64,000 bases of DNA from Prochilodus magdalenae (lineage: Eukaryota > Chordata > Actinopteri > Characiformes > Prochilodontidae): assembly GCA_024036415.1 (NCBI GenBank), contig JAMWET010007207.1, positions 186,001 to 250,000 of the forward strand, given 5' to 3'. Below are positions 34,525-47,869 of this stretch, piece after piece; position 1 is the first letter of the stretch; each line of letters begins with the position of its first letter. The notes below the pieces were generated by a model that searched no databases, was not told the DNA's origin, and saw only the letters and a list, made by a program, of their open reading frames with translations. A program made the position numbers and the translations under genes.

Positions 34525-35057
34525 CAGGGGTTGGACAATGAAACTGAAACACCTGTCATTTTAGTGTGGGAGGTCTCATGGCTAAATTGGACCAGCCTGG
34601 TGGCCAATCTTCATTAATTGCACATTGCACCAGTAAGAGCAGAGTGTGAAGGTTCAGTTAGCAGGTAAGAGCACAGTTCTGCTCAAAATACTGCAATGCA
34701 CACAACATTATGGGTGACATACCAGAGTTCAAAAGAGGACACATTGTTGGTGCACGTCTTGCTGGCGCATCTGTGACCAAGACAGCAAGTCTTTGTGATG
34801 TATCAAGAGCCACGGTATCCAGGGTAATGTCAGCATACCACCAAGAAGGACGAACCTCCACCAGCATCACGTAGTGACCTGGCCACTATCCTGCAAGAAG
34901 AATGGCTTAAAATCCCTCTGACCACTGTGCAGGACGCAGTACATGTCATTCCCAAGACGAACTGACGCTGTATTGGCCGCAAAAGGAGGCCCTACACCAT
35001 ACTAATAAATGATTGTGGTCTAAAACCAGGTGTTCCAGTTTCATTGTCCAACCTCTG
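34525..35057 (+). mobile_element. Tc1-like deletion derivative, type 2, copy C (533 bp)
   Basis: Same termini as copies A and B (CAGGGGTTGGACAATGAAAC and its complement) with TA flanks. The internal deletion differs. The DNA-binding-domain start (ATG at 34710) runs to GGACGAACC, then joins CTCCACCAGCATCACGTAG from near the transposase end. The frame stops after 54 codons (34710-34874), keeping only the first helix-turn-helix. Shares its junction exactly with the copies at 41729 and 47870. Confidence 0.92.
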
Positions 35058-38000
35058 TATGTGTTGTGTTCTTTAATAAAGAATGTACTCATTCTTACCA
35101 AATCAGAAAGCATTTATGATTATTCTTATTTTCTTTGATTACCAATAAATACGACATAATTAAGGGGGTTGTCACATGTATTATTTTTAATCTGAGTAAA
35201 CAATAAACAATCATACTTGTACAAACCTTTTGTGCTGTTTGACACTGACTTACTTAAAGGAAGACGAAGGGTTCGAGATATACCCTCCCTCAATTTTTTT
35301 TTATGTTTGTGTCTGCATTGCATTATGGCAATACAGGGAGGGAGGAGAACTAGAGCTGCAGCTTCTGCTGCAGAGCCCCCAAAGTGCTCCCAAGCTAAAT
35401 TAAGAACTGGTCAAGTTTTCTGTTGTGTTTGGCGGATTAAGGAGCAAAGCCGGGGGACCCTAACATGATGAGACAGTGATCCAGAAGTCCCTGTCCTGCA
35501 GGAGCTGATTTTGAAGCAGCGTCGTAAAAACAGGTTAGGCAGAAAACTTGAGTATGAGTGTATGCCAGTGGGATATGAAGGTGCTACATCCAGAAAGAGG
35601 GGGTGGACAGTGATCCACAGTGAATATTCAAAGCTTTACCCTGACAGGGGCTGAGAAAGCACTGTGGCACTCACAGCATGGCTTCACCATCTACCAGGCC
35701 TATTAGCTTCTCTTATCAGTGGGCTGGGGCTAATAGTGGTGGGCATGCATGGGTTAAACAGCACTTTGCAGTGGTCTAACCTGAAGTACCAAAGGCATAC
35801 ATCCTCACCTGAATGCGGGTGGAGAGGTGGGTTTTCCGGCAGAGAGCAGACAGCAGTGTCTTTAGCTGTTCAGCCCGAAGGAGGCTGTGTTTCTTCTCAC
35901 CATGTTTAGCACAGTTTTCAGCAAACTAAAATATGCTCCTGGTGCAGTCTGCTGTGGACATGTGGACACAGTCTGCTGTGGTCTGCTGCTGTTGATAGGG
36001 TGGCCACTTTCATTACCCCATAAAGGAAGACATCCCACCCCCAAAAGGAAGACATCATAAGAGGTACTGGGGGTCAGACTCGATACTAGAACAGAATTAA
36101 AATCATAACCTAACCTATATAACACAGAAATGATTGCTTTACTCACTAATCAGGTGGAATGGATGACATTCGTGAGTCAGATGGGAGCTTATTAAATGAC
36201 TAGCTTGTAGAAGGCTGACCTGCTGGTAGGTGAGTCACATGACCTTGGTAAATCAATGAAATGCTAGGCATGTCTTTTAACACAGACGTGAGCCAGTGGC
36301 ACACATAATATTGTTCGTGAGTGAGCATTTTAAATAGATCACCCCGGACAGAGGACTAATAGGTGCCTGCCCAGGTATTGCGCTGGACAGAGCACTGGGA
36401 TATGCAACACCTGACTGCCCGGCCTAAAACCCAACGTGTGGCCACCCAGTTGAATGACTGCTTCGTTGTGTAAGCGCGATACGGACTGAATTCTTGTGTG
36501 TGATAGCACACCAGTTATGATGAGACCCTCTCGGGGACACTCCTCAATGGAAGACCTGACCAGTTCTGAATTTAGCCGGGGAGTTGTTTGGGTGCAGCCC
36601 AAGTCCCCAAAATATGATTTTGTCATTCATGTTGTCCTTTCCTCCTTTGTGATGATGATTTGAAGACACCCCAAAAGACTTTTTCTGAAGTTCCTTTCAC
36701 CTTCATCACAGCTGGAGTCCTTAAACCAGAAAACTCCCATCTACAGAGTACCACGGTTCTGGCGTCAGATGCCATAATGGTTGTTTGTTACAGCCAGAGT
36801 GTCGTTTTAAGGTCTGAAAGCTCTGATGTTTTAAAGTCAAGTTAGCAACAGATGTTAACTGGCGGAACAAAGCTATACAAATTATTAATAGAGCTCAAAT
36901 TATCACCTTGAATAAGTCACATGGTGCCTAACACCGGTAGAGGTAGAGTGTTACAGCTACTTGAAGTGCATGCACATAAGGGCATTGACATGATTAGCTG
37001 ATTGTCTGTGAAGTACCATAACGAAACACTCAGGAGCGTCTACCTGCTTGAACAACTTCAGCTGATTACAATAATCACGTAAAAATCAGAAATAAGCAAC
37101 CACTCCAGATGCTGATTTGTAGAAAATGACTCTGCGCTTTATGCAATTATGAAGGGAATAATTACTGCATTTTCTTTATGCGGTATGGTTTTTGTGGTTT
37201 GAGGTTGGGGTGGTGGAATTGGATCACTTAAAATGAACCCACCATCAAAGAGGACCATTTTCACCCTGTTAGTTTATGTCACACTAGTTAGCCAACCTAA
37301 TATTTGCTGATTATTTTTACCTCACAAGTAATAGGCAAATAATATTAACCAGTAATATAAGTTTTCACCTCCTGTTCAAAGACCCTACATGAGACTATGT
37401 TTTACTCAGTGTAGAAGGAAACACATTATGATATCATTTCACTTTGAAATTGTACTTCATCTATGACAGTATAATGTAGGAACTGTATTTGTGGTTGTAT
37501 AGTGTATGCGGTAGATTTGTCTTGATTATTAATCATAGTGTGGTCTATTTACATTTTGATCTGTAGCAGTGTCAGGAATGCTGTTTTGCATGGGCATGAC
37601 AGATCTCCTGCTTTGAAAACTAATAACAGTCTGCATATCCTGGAAAATCCTTGGAAATTGCTCTTGAGACCTGAGTAATATAATTAGAATTAATTAAGAT
37701 AACAATAATAATAATTATTACAATTGTCCATATATATATATATTGTCCATATATACATATATTTAAATAAATACAATTGTAATCTAATAATACTAAATAC
37801 TATTTCGGGCTATGTGGGATTTGATGTTGTATTTTTTTTAATAATATTTTTTTATTTTATGTATTAAATATTATTTATTAACACATACAATGAATGCTTA
37901 ATGTACAATGAGCTACACATTAATTCCTATATTTTACTTTTTTATATTTTTATATTATTAAACAATCTTACTCATATCTCGGACTCAGATTCGCCTTGAG

Positions 38001-38639
38001 TGGTCTTAACTACAACACCAACTGTAACCACAGTGTTATCTGATGCATTATGGTGTGTTGCAGCTAATGTGCTCATATGCTTCCTGTCTGTAAACCACTT
38101 AACTGCCCTCTCAACGCTAAGAATGAAATGCTAATGCAGCTAATGCAGTACTGGATACACACATATTGTTTCAACCAGCAAGATGCTTAGACTTAGTACT
38201 GAAAACCGTAGCTGAATGTTCAAGGGTTTGTTGGTAGATCAGAAGGGAGTGATACTTAGGAAACATCTTACTGTTGTGATTCAGTTGGAGCTTTGAATGG
38301 TCAAATATGGAATTTCAATTATGCATTTTATTTACTAAGTGCATATTCATTTGTGTTTTTGTTTTACTACTGAAACTAAATGAATCTTTTATGCTGGGCC
38401 ACTAATAAAAGTGGGAGGCCCCAGGCCTGTTTGGCCCAATCAGACCATTGAGTTTTAGAAACAGGTAGAAATGCTTTAAACTGGAGCAACATGTTTACAA
38501 ATGTCTTCGTTTTCCTTAAAAGGTCTTATACTTTTTGCTGCACACTAGCCGATTTCAGTGAGCAAACACTGAAATTTACAGCTACTTTAATAGATAGAGT
38601 CATTTAAAAAATATGTTTGTTTTGTCATCTCATTACCAC
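35058..38639. other. Unannotated AT-rich DNA
   Basis: No gene is assigned. The 95-codon minus frame at 36339-36626 and the 81-codon plus frame at 35664-35909 have no recognisable motifs. CAGTCTGCTGTGG is duplicated at about 35946-35985, AGGAAGACATC at about 36025-36055, and (TA)n runs lie at 37728-37765. Confidence 0.45.
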
Positions 38640-39010
38640 ATAACTGCATGTTGGAAGGTTCATGAAAGGGGATTTCATGGATGTGTATCTGCACACAAGC
38701 CCAAGATCACAGTGAGCAATGCAAAGCATTGAAGCAGTGGAAAAATGCTCTCTGTTGTGATGAATCATGTCTCACTCAGTCTGACAGACAAATCTGGGTA
38801 TGTTGGATGACAAGAGAATGCCACCTAACAGAATCTACAGTGCTGACAGTAAAGTTTGATGGAGGAGGGATCACAGACTGGGGCTGTTTTCAGGATTTGG
38901 GCTTTACGAAGTCTGGGGAAGGCCCTTTCTTATTCCAGTATGTCTTTGACTCTGCACAAAGTGAAGGCTATACAGTCATGGCTTGATGAGTTTGGTGAGG
39001 AGTAGCTCTA
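38640..39010 (+). mobile_element. Tc1/mariner-like family E transposase remnant
   Basis: The frame 38681-38986 reads as a degraded central transposase. NALCCDESCLTQSDRQIWVC corresponds to the first catalytic Asp region (DES), and VKFDGGGITDWGCF to the conserved GGGG-I-M-V-W-G-CF block carrying the second. A deletion then skips to GEGPFLFQ, close to the third region. Several key positions are altered, so the fragment is dead. It belongs to the same general family as 14480-14775, on the opposite strand. Confidence 0.82.
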
Positions 39011-41728
39011 GAGGGCGAACTGGAATGTTGATGGTTCTATAAAACCACTCGAACATCATATAATATATAAATTATACATTATTATCAGGGGGCTTTAGAA
39101 AAGGGCCTTGCAAAAGTAATGCATGCAAAATATGTTTGTTTGTTTTTTTCATATTTCTGCACATAAAACACGTGTTTTATTATGGAGTAATAGTGTTTTG
39201 TGTAATAGTTTTTCTCTTAGACACAAAATAACCCTGGATAGATGAATATAAAATAATAAAATAAATGAATGCAATTGATAACACATCCTAATGAGAGAAC
39301 AGACCAACTGTGACCTGCACTAACACAAAAAAAAGCTGAACCTAAGAGGTTTGACAACTAAAGCCAGATTCGTTCACATTATTGACATCACTGTTGTACT
39401 CTTCGCTGCATGCTAGTAGCTCCCTTGCTCCCTTGCTAAGTCCTACAACACTTAGTACTAACTATAACGAGGACCTCCAACCTCACTGTGTATCTGAGGG
39501 ATTCCTAATGCGCTGTTGTTGCCTGCTAGTGCCAGACTGGAGTATTGTCCATGGAGAGTTTCACGCTTTCAGGTTCACTGAGTAACAGGCCCAGGTACAA
39601 GCAAGCTCATTTTCAGCATCCTAAAAGGTGAATATCAATGGGATAGCATTATTGGACGGTAAGCAAATCTGCTCGTGCTGAATCAGAGAAGGTTGGAGGA
39701 ATTTACCACCACCAGATCTATTATTATTGGTGGTGTAAGGTGGACGGAGTAGCAGCTGGACTCAATGATATTTCACTGTTCAGGTCATCCTAGGCATCAT
39801 GCAGGAGCTGTTCAGAGTGAATCCCAGTGACATCCCAGGAATAAGCTAGCTCAGACACCTGGAGAAGTAGTAGTCAACTAAATATTCTACCCAGGTACAA
39901 TAGTATGTCCTGGCCAAGAGATGGATGCCTGGAAGGAAAGTGTATATACAGAGTTATGACAAGAGCTCCTGGAGCAAATTGAGGCCTCAGGGAACCTTAT
40001 CCTTATCCTCCTTCACCTGCCTTACTGAGAGTTCATGGGGGTACAAATACCATAGCAATGCCTACAGGTGCTCCACAGTAGACAGAGCCAACTATTCGCC
40101 TTTGCTACTACTTTTCAGGTGACAATGGATGTGCAGGCAGGACATAGCAGCACTATTTCCCAAAATGCTGCTGCATAATTTTTTAGGACTCCCTGCCATT
40201 AGAGAGTCCACAGCAGTGGTAACAGTCGTAGTAGAGTCGATATGTATCCTGCACTAGTAGACTGGGGGCTCTAAAGTTAAAGTAGAAATCAATGCAAAAC
40301 ACATAAAAGGCATTCACTAGTATTCATAAGATCTCATTTAAACAGACCCTGTCCCAACGGCGGCTCAGTGATCCCCCAATTCCCAAAGTTATCTGGATGT
40401 ATATTGGTGTTGCTTGTTTAATAGAAAGAGTGTTTTGTGCACTTGCTTTGCACAGTTATTATTTAATTCAGTCTTTTCATACTGCTTTTTAGGATACATC
40501 CACCTGGTGGCAAAAGTTGACAGCTGCCATCCCCCCCATGAAGTCTCCAACCCCTTTTGCATACAAATATTACCCAAAATTATATTACACAAAACACACA
40601 TATTCATCAGAGCTGCATATGATCAAATTGAACACATGCAAATTTCACTGACAAGTTTTTTATCCATCATATCTGTGCAATCAAACTGTCTGGTGAGAGT
40701 TTGAGTGCCTCAGCCTGAACTACCTGATTAGCAGTTACCTAAGCTAAACTGTTATAAATTATTACGTTTAAATGCACTTAATAATTTTATCACTCGGATT
40801 TCTGCTGTTATCAGATTATTTAAACGGTCAGGTAAACAGCATTCTTTGATTTCTTAGATCAGATTAAGGACTAAAGAAGAAAGCTGGATTAAAGCTTAGA
40901 AATCAGCTTTCTTAGTGCATGCATACCCTTACTCTGATTTCTTTTGGATGACTACATGTGTGCACAAACAGAGTGCGGTACTGGACTTCAGCAAGGAGGT
41001 TTTACACAGCAAGATGGCAAAATTACACTGTGCTTTTGTTTTATACTACTGACATCACTCAATAAAAAACAAATTATTAAACAACACAAGCAGTCAATGC
41101 ATTCACTGCAATAATAATAATGATAATAAAAAATAACAAATTTAAATACTATACATCACCCTACCATATGACATTTTGTTTATTTTGTATTTTATTCTTG
41201 TACATTCATATTAGTTTTAAGTTTTGAGTACAGGAGACACACATTGCTTGACTTCAGACTCCATCTTAATACAGCTACTGGCTCATGAGCTGTACAGAAT
41301 AAGCATAGAGGTGTCGTTTATTGGGCCTCCACCGAAACACATGCATGAATTAAGGTGCGTTTTATGTAAATGATATGTAAATGAGGCGCTCATAGGCTGG
41401 TGGGTGATTTACGCACTGGAAGTTGATTCATTATTTGCTATATGTGTAAATAAATGAATTATCTAGAACATTTTTTACATTTTATAGAAATTAATTTTCT
41501 TAGTTTTTTCTGTTGTGTTTTGGCTGCAGAGTGGAACAACTGTGTAATGCCTAGTCATCAGGAGAAGTGTGATAATAAGTTTGAATTGAAAATGGTGGTG
41601 TCTCAGACCTCAGGATAAGGTAGATCTCCTCACCATCCCCTAGGTCTGGGGCACTGTGCACTGAGAGGAGTTCAAGTTGTAAGGTTGGGATGTCATTGAG
41701 GACAATGAATACTTTATTTACAGATGTG
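39011..41728. other. Unannotated DNA
   Basis: No gene is recognised. The overlapping frames at 40389-40704 on both strands are chance. An AATAATAATAATGATAATAA run lies at about 41111-41130. Confidence 0.45.
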
Positions 41729-42256
41729 CAGGGGTTGGACAATGAAACTGAAACACCTGTCATTTTAGTGTGGGAGGTCTCATGGCTAAATTGGACCGGC
41801 CTGGTGGCCAATCTTCATTAATTGCACATTGCACCAGTAAGAGCAGAGTGTGAAGGTTCAGTTAGCAGGTAAGAGCACAGTTTTGCTCAAAATACTGCAA
41901 TGCACACAGCATTATGGGTGACATACCAGAGTTCAAAAGAGGACAAACTGTTGGTGCACGTCTTGCTGGCGCATCTGTGACCAAGACAGCAAGTCTTTGT
42001 GATGTATCAAGAGCCACGGTATCCAGGGTAATGTCAGCATACCACCAAGAAGGACGAACCTCCACCAGCATCACGTAGTGACCTGGCCACTATCCTGCAA
42101 GAAGAATGGCTTAATATCCCTCTGACCACTGTGCAGGACGCAGTATATGTCATTCCCAAGACGAACTGACGCTGTATTGGCCCCAAAAGCCTACACCATA
42201 CTAATAAATGATTGTGGTCTAAAACCAGGTGTTTCAATTTCATTGTCCAACGCCTG
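41729..42256 (+). mobile_element. Tc1-like deletion derivative, type 2, copy D
   Basis: Same deletion junction as copy C. The left flank has TG instead of TA, the right flank has TA, and a few bases near the 3' end are deleted (GCCCCAAAAGCC). The 54-codon N-terminal frame is at 41914-42078. Length about 528 bp. Confidence 0.92.
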
Positions 42257-43477
42257 TACAACTACATTAATTTTAAAAAAGGAAGTGGCAATGACAAAAT
42301 GGGGAGCTGACTGGAGTACAATCCAATATAAAAGTAAGCCGTGCGTCATCTTAAGTTAAACTATACTTTGCTCATCTAACTGAGACGTCGCACTATAAAT
42401 GTGTTAGTAGAACTCTCAGCTAAACTGACGCTACGTTGAAGTAGTGTTGGAAACTTGGAAATCAAACTTTCCCTATTGTAAGGGTATCCAACCCTAATTC
42501 TGGAGAACTATTTTCCTGTAGAGTTCAGTTCCAATCTGTACCCGATAAACTGGCCCACCCCTTGCTTAACTACAATACATTTAATTCAGCCAATCAGGAA
42601 CTTGGGAAGAGGTTCATTAGCTAGTGCAAGTGTGGCAAATCATAGTTGGAACTAGGCCCTGCAGTAAGGTAGCTCTCTCCAGGAGGAAGGTTGGAGATCA
42701 CGGTTCTAGATAATGTACGAGTTTACAAGATGTGATGCATAGCACAAGCTTTCTCCTGAAGAATGCTGAACAGACATTGAACGTACTTCTATGAGATCTA
42801 TGTGATTTGCGATATGACAAAGCAAGCAGTAGATGTTTTCTCTAGAACTGAAATGATGCACTCATGATGTAAAAGAATGTATTTTTATATGTTGGTGATG
42901 GATGACTAAGAATCAGTACAGGTATATGCATAAGTATGCTGTAGTCGTCTGTACAAAAGGGTAAAGGGCAGCCACTACAGCGAGAATGTGAGAGCAATTT
43001 ATTTCAGGTGTTTGGCTGCCTATAGCGCATATCCCTGCAGATCATGGCGCAGCGTCTGAGCTGGCTGGCTTTGCTTCATGAATTGTGCTGCTTGCATGGT
43101 TATTAGAAGCGCTGGACAACTCCATGCCATCCACAGAGTAATTGATTCCTTCTCATTCAGTGGGTAATGGAAGGTTCAGCCAGACCTAGGATTGAGAGAG
43201 TGCTCAATTCATAAACCCAGTGGCTCAAACCCCAAGTCTGTAGGTTTCTGATGAGATGCAGACCCAGCAGGATATCATGGTCGATTTCTGTGACTGTTGT
43301 AGATTAAATTGCTTGACTTTGCTGCTGCTGCTGCTGCTGTTTCCAAAAAATATGCTTTGCATGATGCAGGGGAAGATCTACTTTTAGCATCCAAAACAAC
43401 TTTGTAATTAATGTTTTTGGAGAGCCATCTTGTATGGGAGATGTGTGAGTGTGTAGAACATCTTTAGGGTTCACATG
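42257..43477. other. Unannotated DNA with a short CTG run
   Basis: No gene is recognised. About six to seven (CTG) units lie at 43319-43340, a normal short triplet run. Confidence 0.45.
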
Positions 43478-43592
43478 ATAGGGAGAAGCACAGTCGCTGT
43501 CACCTCACAGCAGTAAGGGTCTGTGTTCGATTCCCTGGTCAGGCTACCAGGATCTTTCTGTATGGAGTTTGCATGTTCTCCTCATGTCTTAA
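43478..43592 (+). mobile_element. tRNA-like head of a SINE-like family
   Basis: GCACAGTCGCTGTCACCTCA, CAGCAGTAAGGG, then GTGTTCGATTCC (box B-like, 43523-43534) and GTATGGAGTTTGCATGTTCT follow the layout of the common teleost repeat whose body is present at 28829, 30307 and 48850 in the opposite orientation. It is a truncated copy ending in TCATGTCT. Confidence 0.65.
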
Positions 43593-44599
43593 ATGATTGT
43601 CCCCTCAACCTTTACATTATTTAGGGGTTTATGATGTGGAGGTTCCTTAAATTTTAGAAAGTTCCCTCACACATCTCGTCTACAAATGCTTTTTTAAAGG
43701 AGACATGTGAGTATGAAAGACATTTTGAACTGTGGGAGGGGCTAAGAACACTGACGGGGAAAACCTCAACAAGACATAAAGACACACCCAGCACGAGTCA
43801 CCCAGTTTACTGTATTTATACATAACGCAACCAAAATAAACCAAACTGTCACTTAAATGCAGGTTACTCAGGCCTCTATACACGTCTCTCACCCCAATCT
43901 CTCTTTCCAGAGTGTGGCATGTGGGCCACATGTGCTCCACCTCACACTACAGAGAGAGACAGTTTATAAGAGCCTGATGCCCCATCTGAACCACGGTGCA
44001 CCCTCCACCACAGAACGTTCACATGAAGTAAGCTCTTTACCAATTTAAGGGTTCTTCTTAGAACCTTTATAGGTAGGCGTTCTTTAAACTTTTCAAAGGG
44101 TTACTCTGTCTCATTTCAGTTTGCAAAAATAGCCCCCTTAGGAGCCATCCGTAGAAAGATTCTTTATGGAAGCAAAAGTGATTCTTCTATAGTACTGCAG
44201 GAATAACCAGATTAGCACCTGTCTTTGGGAGAGTTTTGTTCCTGTCGTTTTTCTTTTGTATTTTTTCCCATTTTTATTTATATTTTTCTCCACTGTGTTC
44301 TGTCTGCCACTTTAATTTAGCCTGACAATTTATTGCTTAACTGAAGTATGAAACTAAAGCCTGTAATTTCTTTAATTACTTGTTTGCTTGTGCTTCTTGC
44401 ATTTAGGATTCCAGTTCTGTTTTGGGAAGGCTTAGATGGCACATTCCCATGTGTCACAACATCTTCTTGAGCAAATGTGGAAGCTGATGCGTGTTAAAGA
44501 AACCATTTGTAAGATGGTACCACCTGTGGAATTCATGCTCAAAACAACAGGGGGCATTACCAGAAAAATGCATCTTCCAAATATCTTCCTCCCTCTTAA
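43593..44599. other. Unannotated DNA
   Basis: No gene is recognised. The frames at 43680-44048 overlap antisense. TAGAACCTTTATAGG near 44060 and GGTTCTTCTTAGAACC near 44049 form a short palindrome. Confidence 0.4.
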
Positions 44600-44629
44600 A
44601 CACCATAGCAATCTAGAAGAAACGTTGTA

Positions 44630-45010
44630 AGTTCAACATCAAAACTGATCCCTTTATTAGCCAAGAGCATCTCCAGTGGTGAAATCCAATGCTAATGCTA
44701 ACTGTTGCTTTGCTTCAGTTTGTATCATTTCTTTTGTTTGCTGCCAAATGTGGTTTCTTGCTGGCAGTTGTTATAACGGTCGCTAGTCATTATCTTTAGC
44801 CATCACTGTGTTTACTTTTCTACTCATGTGCTAAGTCTTCATCCTCCAACATTTGACTGATGGCACAGTTGACACTATAGTGACACACTATCACCTCTTC
44901 AGGTACAATGTGGTATTACAAGACATGGCAGGCCGGGGCTAGCTGATTAGCGTTCTAACTTCAGCAGATATCTCTGCAACACCATACATAGACGTCCTAG
45001 ACGTACCTTC
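44630..45010 (+). repeat. Dispersed repeat family C, copy 2
   Basis: It carries the same ordered blocks as 25060-25420: CCCTTTATTAGCCAAGAGCA, CTGCCAAATGTGGTTTC, GCAGGCCGGGGCTAGCTGAT and CAGATATCTCTGC. The copies are diverged, non-coding and of unknown class. Confidence 0.6.
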
Positions 45011-45637
45011 GAGACCTGTAATGTCTTTATGTCTTCACACTGTTAGTAATGTAAGTTAATTTCAAAATGTTTAAAACTCATTTAACATTCAAATGTCAGT
45101 CTTAGTATGGGGTGTTAAAAGAGAGGCATTACATTAAAAAGCAGCATGAAGTTTTTCTGAAGTTATTCTGAAATTGCCCTTCTCACAAACACACAAACTC
45201 GCACACATGCCCCCTAAACAATCAACTTGTCAATTAGTAATCAAGTTAATTAATGTGTATTAAATTTCAAAACCATGGCAAATGGGGAAAAAATAAGCCT
45301 CTTGTGCAGATTCACCCAGCAGGGATCATTTCACTAAAGTATTCATAATCTGTGTGGCAAAAAAAATCATAAAATCAGGATTTAATTACTTAAGAGCTCT
45401 ACATCAAATGTCAGTTGACTGCATCATCAGACCGGGTAGAAACTGGCACACTCCAATTAAGATTTCTATTTTTTAATTTATTTATTTGGCCTTCTTTTCT
45501 GGGATCTGTTCTTAATAACACCCATATGCTGGCAATGTCATATGTTATCAGTTGCACTTCCTTTATGTTCCACCCAAAAGCACATACAACTGACTTTCTG
45601 CTGCAGAGTCTGACCTAAAACAGACAGAATCAAAATG
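45011..45637. other. Unannotated AT-rich DNA
   Basis: No feature is recognised. Confidence 0.4.
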
Positions 45638-45700
45638 TACAGTACCAGTCAAAAGTTTAGACACACCCAACTAAATGCATGGTTTTGGTTATGCTAAAGA
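45638..45700 (+). mobile_element. Terminal fragment of another Tc1-like family
   Basis: ACAGTACCAGTCAAAAGTTT followed by AGACACACC is the characteristic end of a widespread fish Tc1-like group. The sequence after about 45700 shows no transposase, so this is an end fragment only. Confidence 0.7.
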
Positions 45701-45814
45701 CAATACAGGCTTACACGTAACAGTTCCAACTAACAAGATAAAAAATATCCTGATGCACCACAAATACTCTTAATGTATCACAACATTGTATTTTTACCAT
45801 ATTGCCACTTCTAA

Positions 45815-46090
45815 TACTCTCATCATCAATAGAATAGTTGCACCCGGAAGGAAGTGCAGTGCTATTAGGAAGGATGATAAAGATGATAAATGGATCATCA
45901 TTTATTGTTCCTGAATAAATGATGATCCATTTAGACTGATATGGGTAATATTTATTGAGCTGCACATACAGAAGTAGTGTCTCCACATGCCAGATATCTC
46001 AGCATGGAGTTGTAGAGGTTCCTAATGGTGTGGGTGATGGGTGATAATCCATCCCATGCATTGAAAATTCCCACACAGTGTGGGTGCTAT
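45815..46090 (-). mobile_element. Tc1/mariner-like family A fragment
   Basis: It starts with the terminus AGAATAGTTGCACCCGGAAG and ends in transposase C-terminal blocks (TCAGCATGGAGTTGTAGAGG, TTCCTAATGGTGTGGG). A 19-bp perfect hairpin lies inside at 45888-45932. Confidence 0.75.
45888..45932. repeat. Perfect 19-bp inverted repeat with 7-nt loop
   Basis: Arm AAATGGATCATCATTTATT at 45888-45906, loop GTTCCTG, and exact complementary arm at 45914-45932. It has no T-run and is not positioned like a terminator. It lies inside a transposon fragment. Confidence 0.9.
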
Positions 46091-46904
46091 TTTATAGTTT
46101 GATTTCTTCACTTTAATTCTAAAATAAAGCCTTGCGCTAAAATAATGAAACCTTCTATGAGTAGCCATGACTTGTACTGTCTGTAAACATAAATGTCAGT
46201 TTTGGATATGTCCCATCTGGTCAGCGATGGAAGAATCTTGTTTCAATTATCTGTAAATACAAACAGAACAAACTGAACCAACTGAAGCAACCAGCTTTTG
46301 CAACAATGATCAAATCATCTTATGTTTAAGGCTAGAATGTCAAATGTACACAAATAATGGATTACGTTTTTATTGCTTTCTAGTTAGGGGTAAAGACCAC
46401 TGAGGCGAAGGAAATGCCCACCTTTAGCTGGGTGCTGGCGTAGCATCATTTCATTGATTGAGTGAATTCCTTTATTTTACCTTCAGATTTATTTATGGTT
46501 ACTTATGGTGATGCCCCCCACCAGGACCCCTCATGTATATATGGAGATTATGCAAAACTAGAGATTAAAGCTTCTGAGTGTTTCTGTAGTGGTTTGGATT
46601 TTTTAGAGGCTATGTTGCTTCACAAGACCCTGAAATAATTTCTAGAAATATGTTTAAGGCCCTTTTAACTTTTTTGTTTGTTTCTGCTCATAGTACTCAT
46701 CAGCTCAGACTCACCTGCTCAGAATACCTAGTCCACTTCTACTGAAATAACCACAACAGCAACAATACCTGTGTAAAATAACAATAGGTTTTGCAGCGTG
46801 GCCAAGTGATTGAGCTAGAAACAACCTTGCCTCCGATTCAATGGCTTCTAAGCTGATGGCAAACATGCTGAATTCTAATGGCAAACCAGCATCTGAATCT
46901 CAAC
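46091..46904. other. Unannotated DNA
   Basis: No gene or repeat family is recognised. Confidence 0.4.
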
Positions 46905-47075
46905 ATATCATCGCTGTCCAAACAAAAACTAGCATCTCAAATATGAAACTTTAGGTCACATTCTTTACTTTTAATATGAGTTCATGTAAAGTGATATTAT
47001 TTAAAGCCGTTTTGGGGCATTTCTATTGGTCCATTCATTAAGATATTTTCACACAATGTACAGGATGGCCACCGA
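46905..47075 (+). mobile_element. Short-TIR element family B, diverged partial copy 3
   Basis: The left end ATATCATCGCTGTCCAAAC matches the family terminus. GGCATTTCTATTGGTCCATT, then ATTTTCACACAATGTA, match the interior. The right terminus is not found. Confidence 0.7.
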
Positions 47076-47869
47076 GCTCACTTAAAACTAAACTACACAA
47101 AAAATGTGAGAATGAAAGGAATTCTTCCTACAAAAAGGAAGTACCTTTGTGTGCAAGCGTTTCACTGCTGCCATATCATGTTACACAGAAGGCAGTTTGT
47201 GCTTTAAAGTTACAGGGGAAGACTTTTCATGTTTTAACCTCAAAAGCTGTCGGCATTAAAGAAAGCAAGTGCTCGGAGGAGAGATGTTCACACACTGGAG
47301 CCAGGGGCTGTGGAAAACGTCTACCGTGCCTCCACCGTCTGTAGATGTTAACTGACGTTATCGCACTTTAATAGATGAAATTCTGCCACAAAGGATTTAT
47401 AATCTTTGTTCAGCTTCTACTCCCAATACTGTGTGTTTGGCCAGGCTCAAAGTAGGAGAGTCTTCATGTGTTGTAAATAAATTGGTATGATAAGCTATAT
47501 GTATTTATATAAACCAAAAATCACTCTATGTGGTCAAAAATGATGATAGTTAACTGAAATATTTTTTTATGAACCCCTACATATCAGTGTTTCCATTTTT
47601 GGCCTGCGCTCTATATGCAAAGCTTTATTATTATTTTAAATAACTTTATGTAATAATGCAGCAGTTTATATTCTGGTGCCATGCTTAATTGGTCTGTGCA
47701 CCACATTTGAGTGTTTTGAACATACATAATTTTGATATGCCAGCCAGTAGACCAGCAGAACGTCTTAAAGATCATTTCAAATTAAACCTGTGTACACTGA
47801 CTTACAAGGTTCAGAATGTTTTTGATGTTTTCTGTAAAGTTACTGGAGGTTCTTAGGACAGTGGAGATA
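47076..47869. other. Unannotated DNA
   Basis: No gene is recognised. The 65-codon plus frame at 47147-47344 lacks motifs. Confidence 0.4.

Noticed and set aside
36339..36626. 95-codon minus frame as an exon
   Set aside because: No recognisable domain and no convincing splice sites; kept as unannotated.
43319..43340. Pathogenic-type CTG expansion
   Set aside because: Only six to seven units, a normal short run.
43478..43592. tRNA gene
   Set aside because: Only a tRNA-like head of a common SINE-like repeat. The downstream sequence matches other repeat copies.
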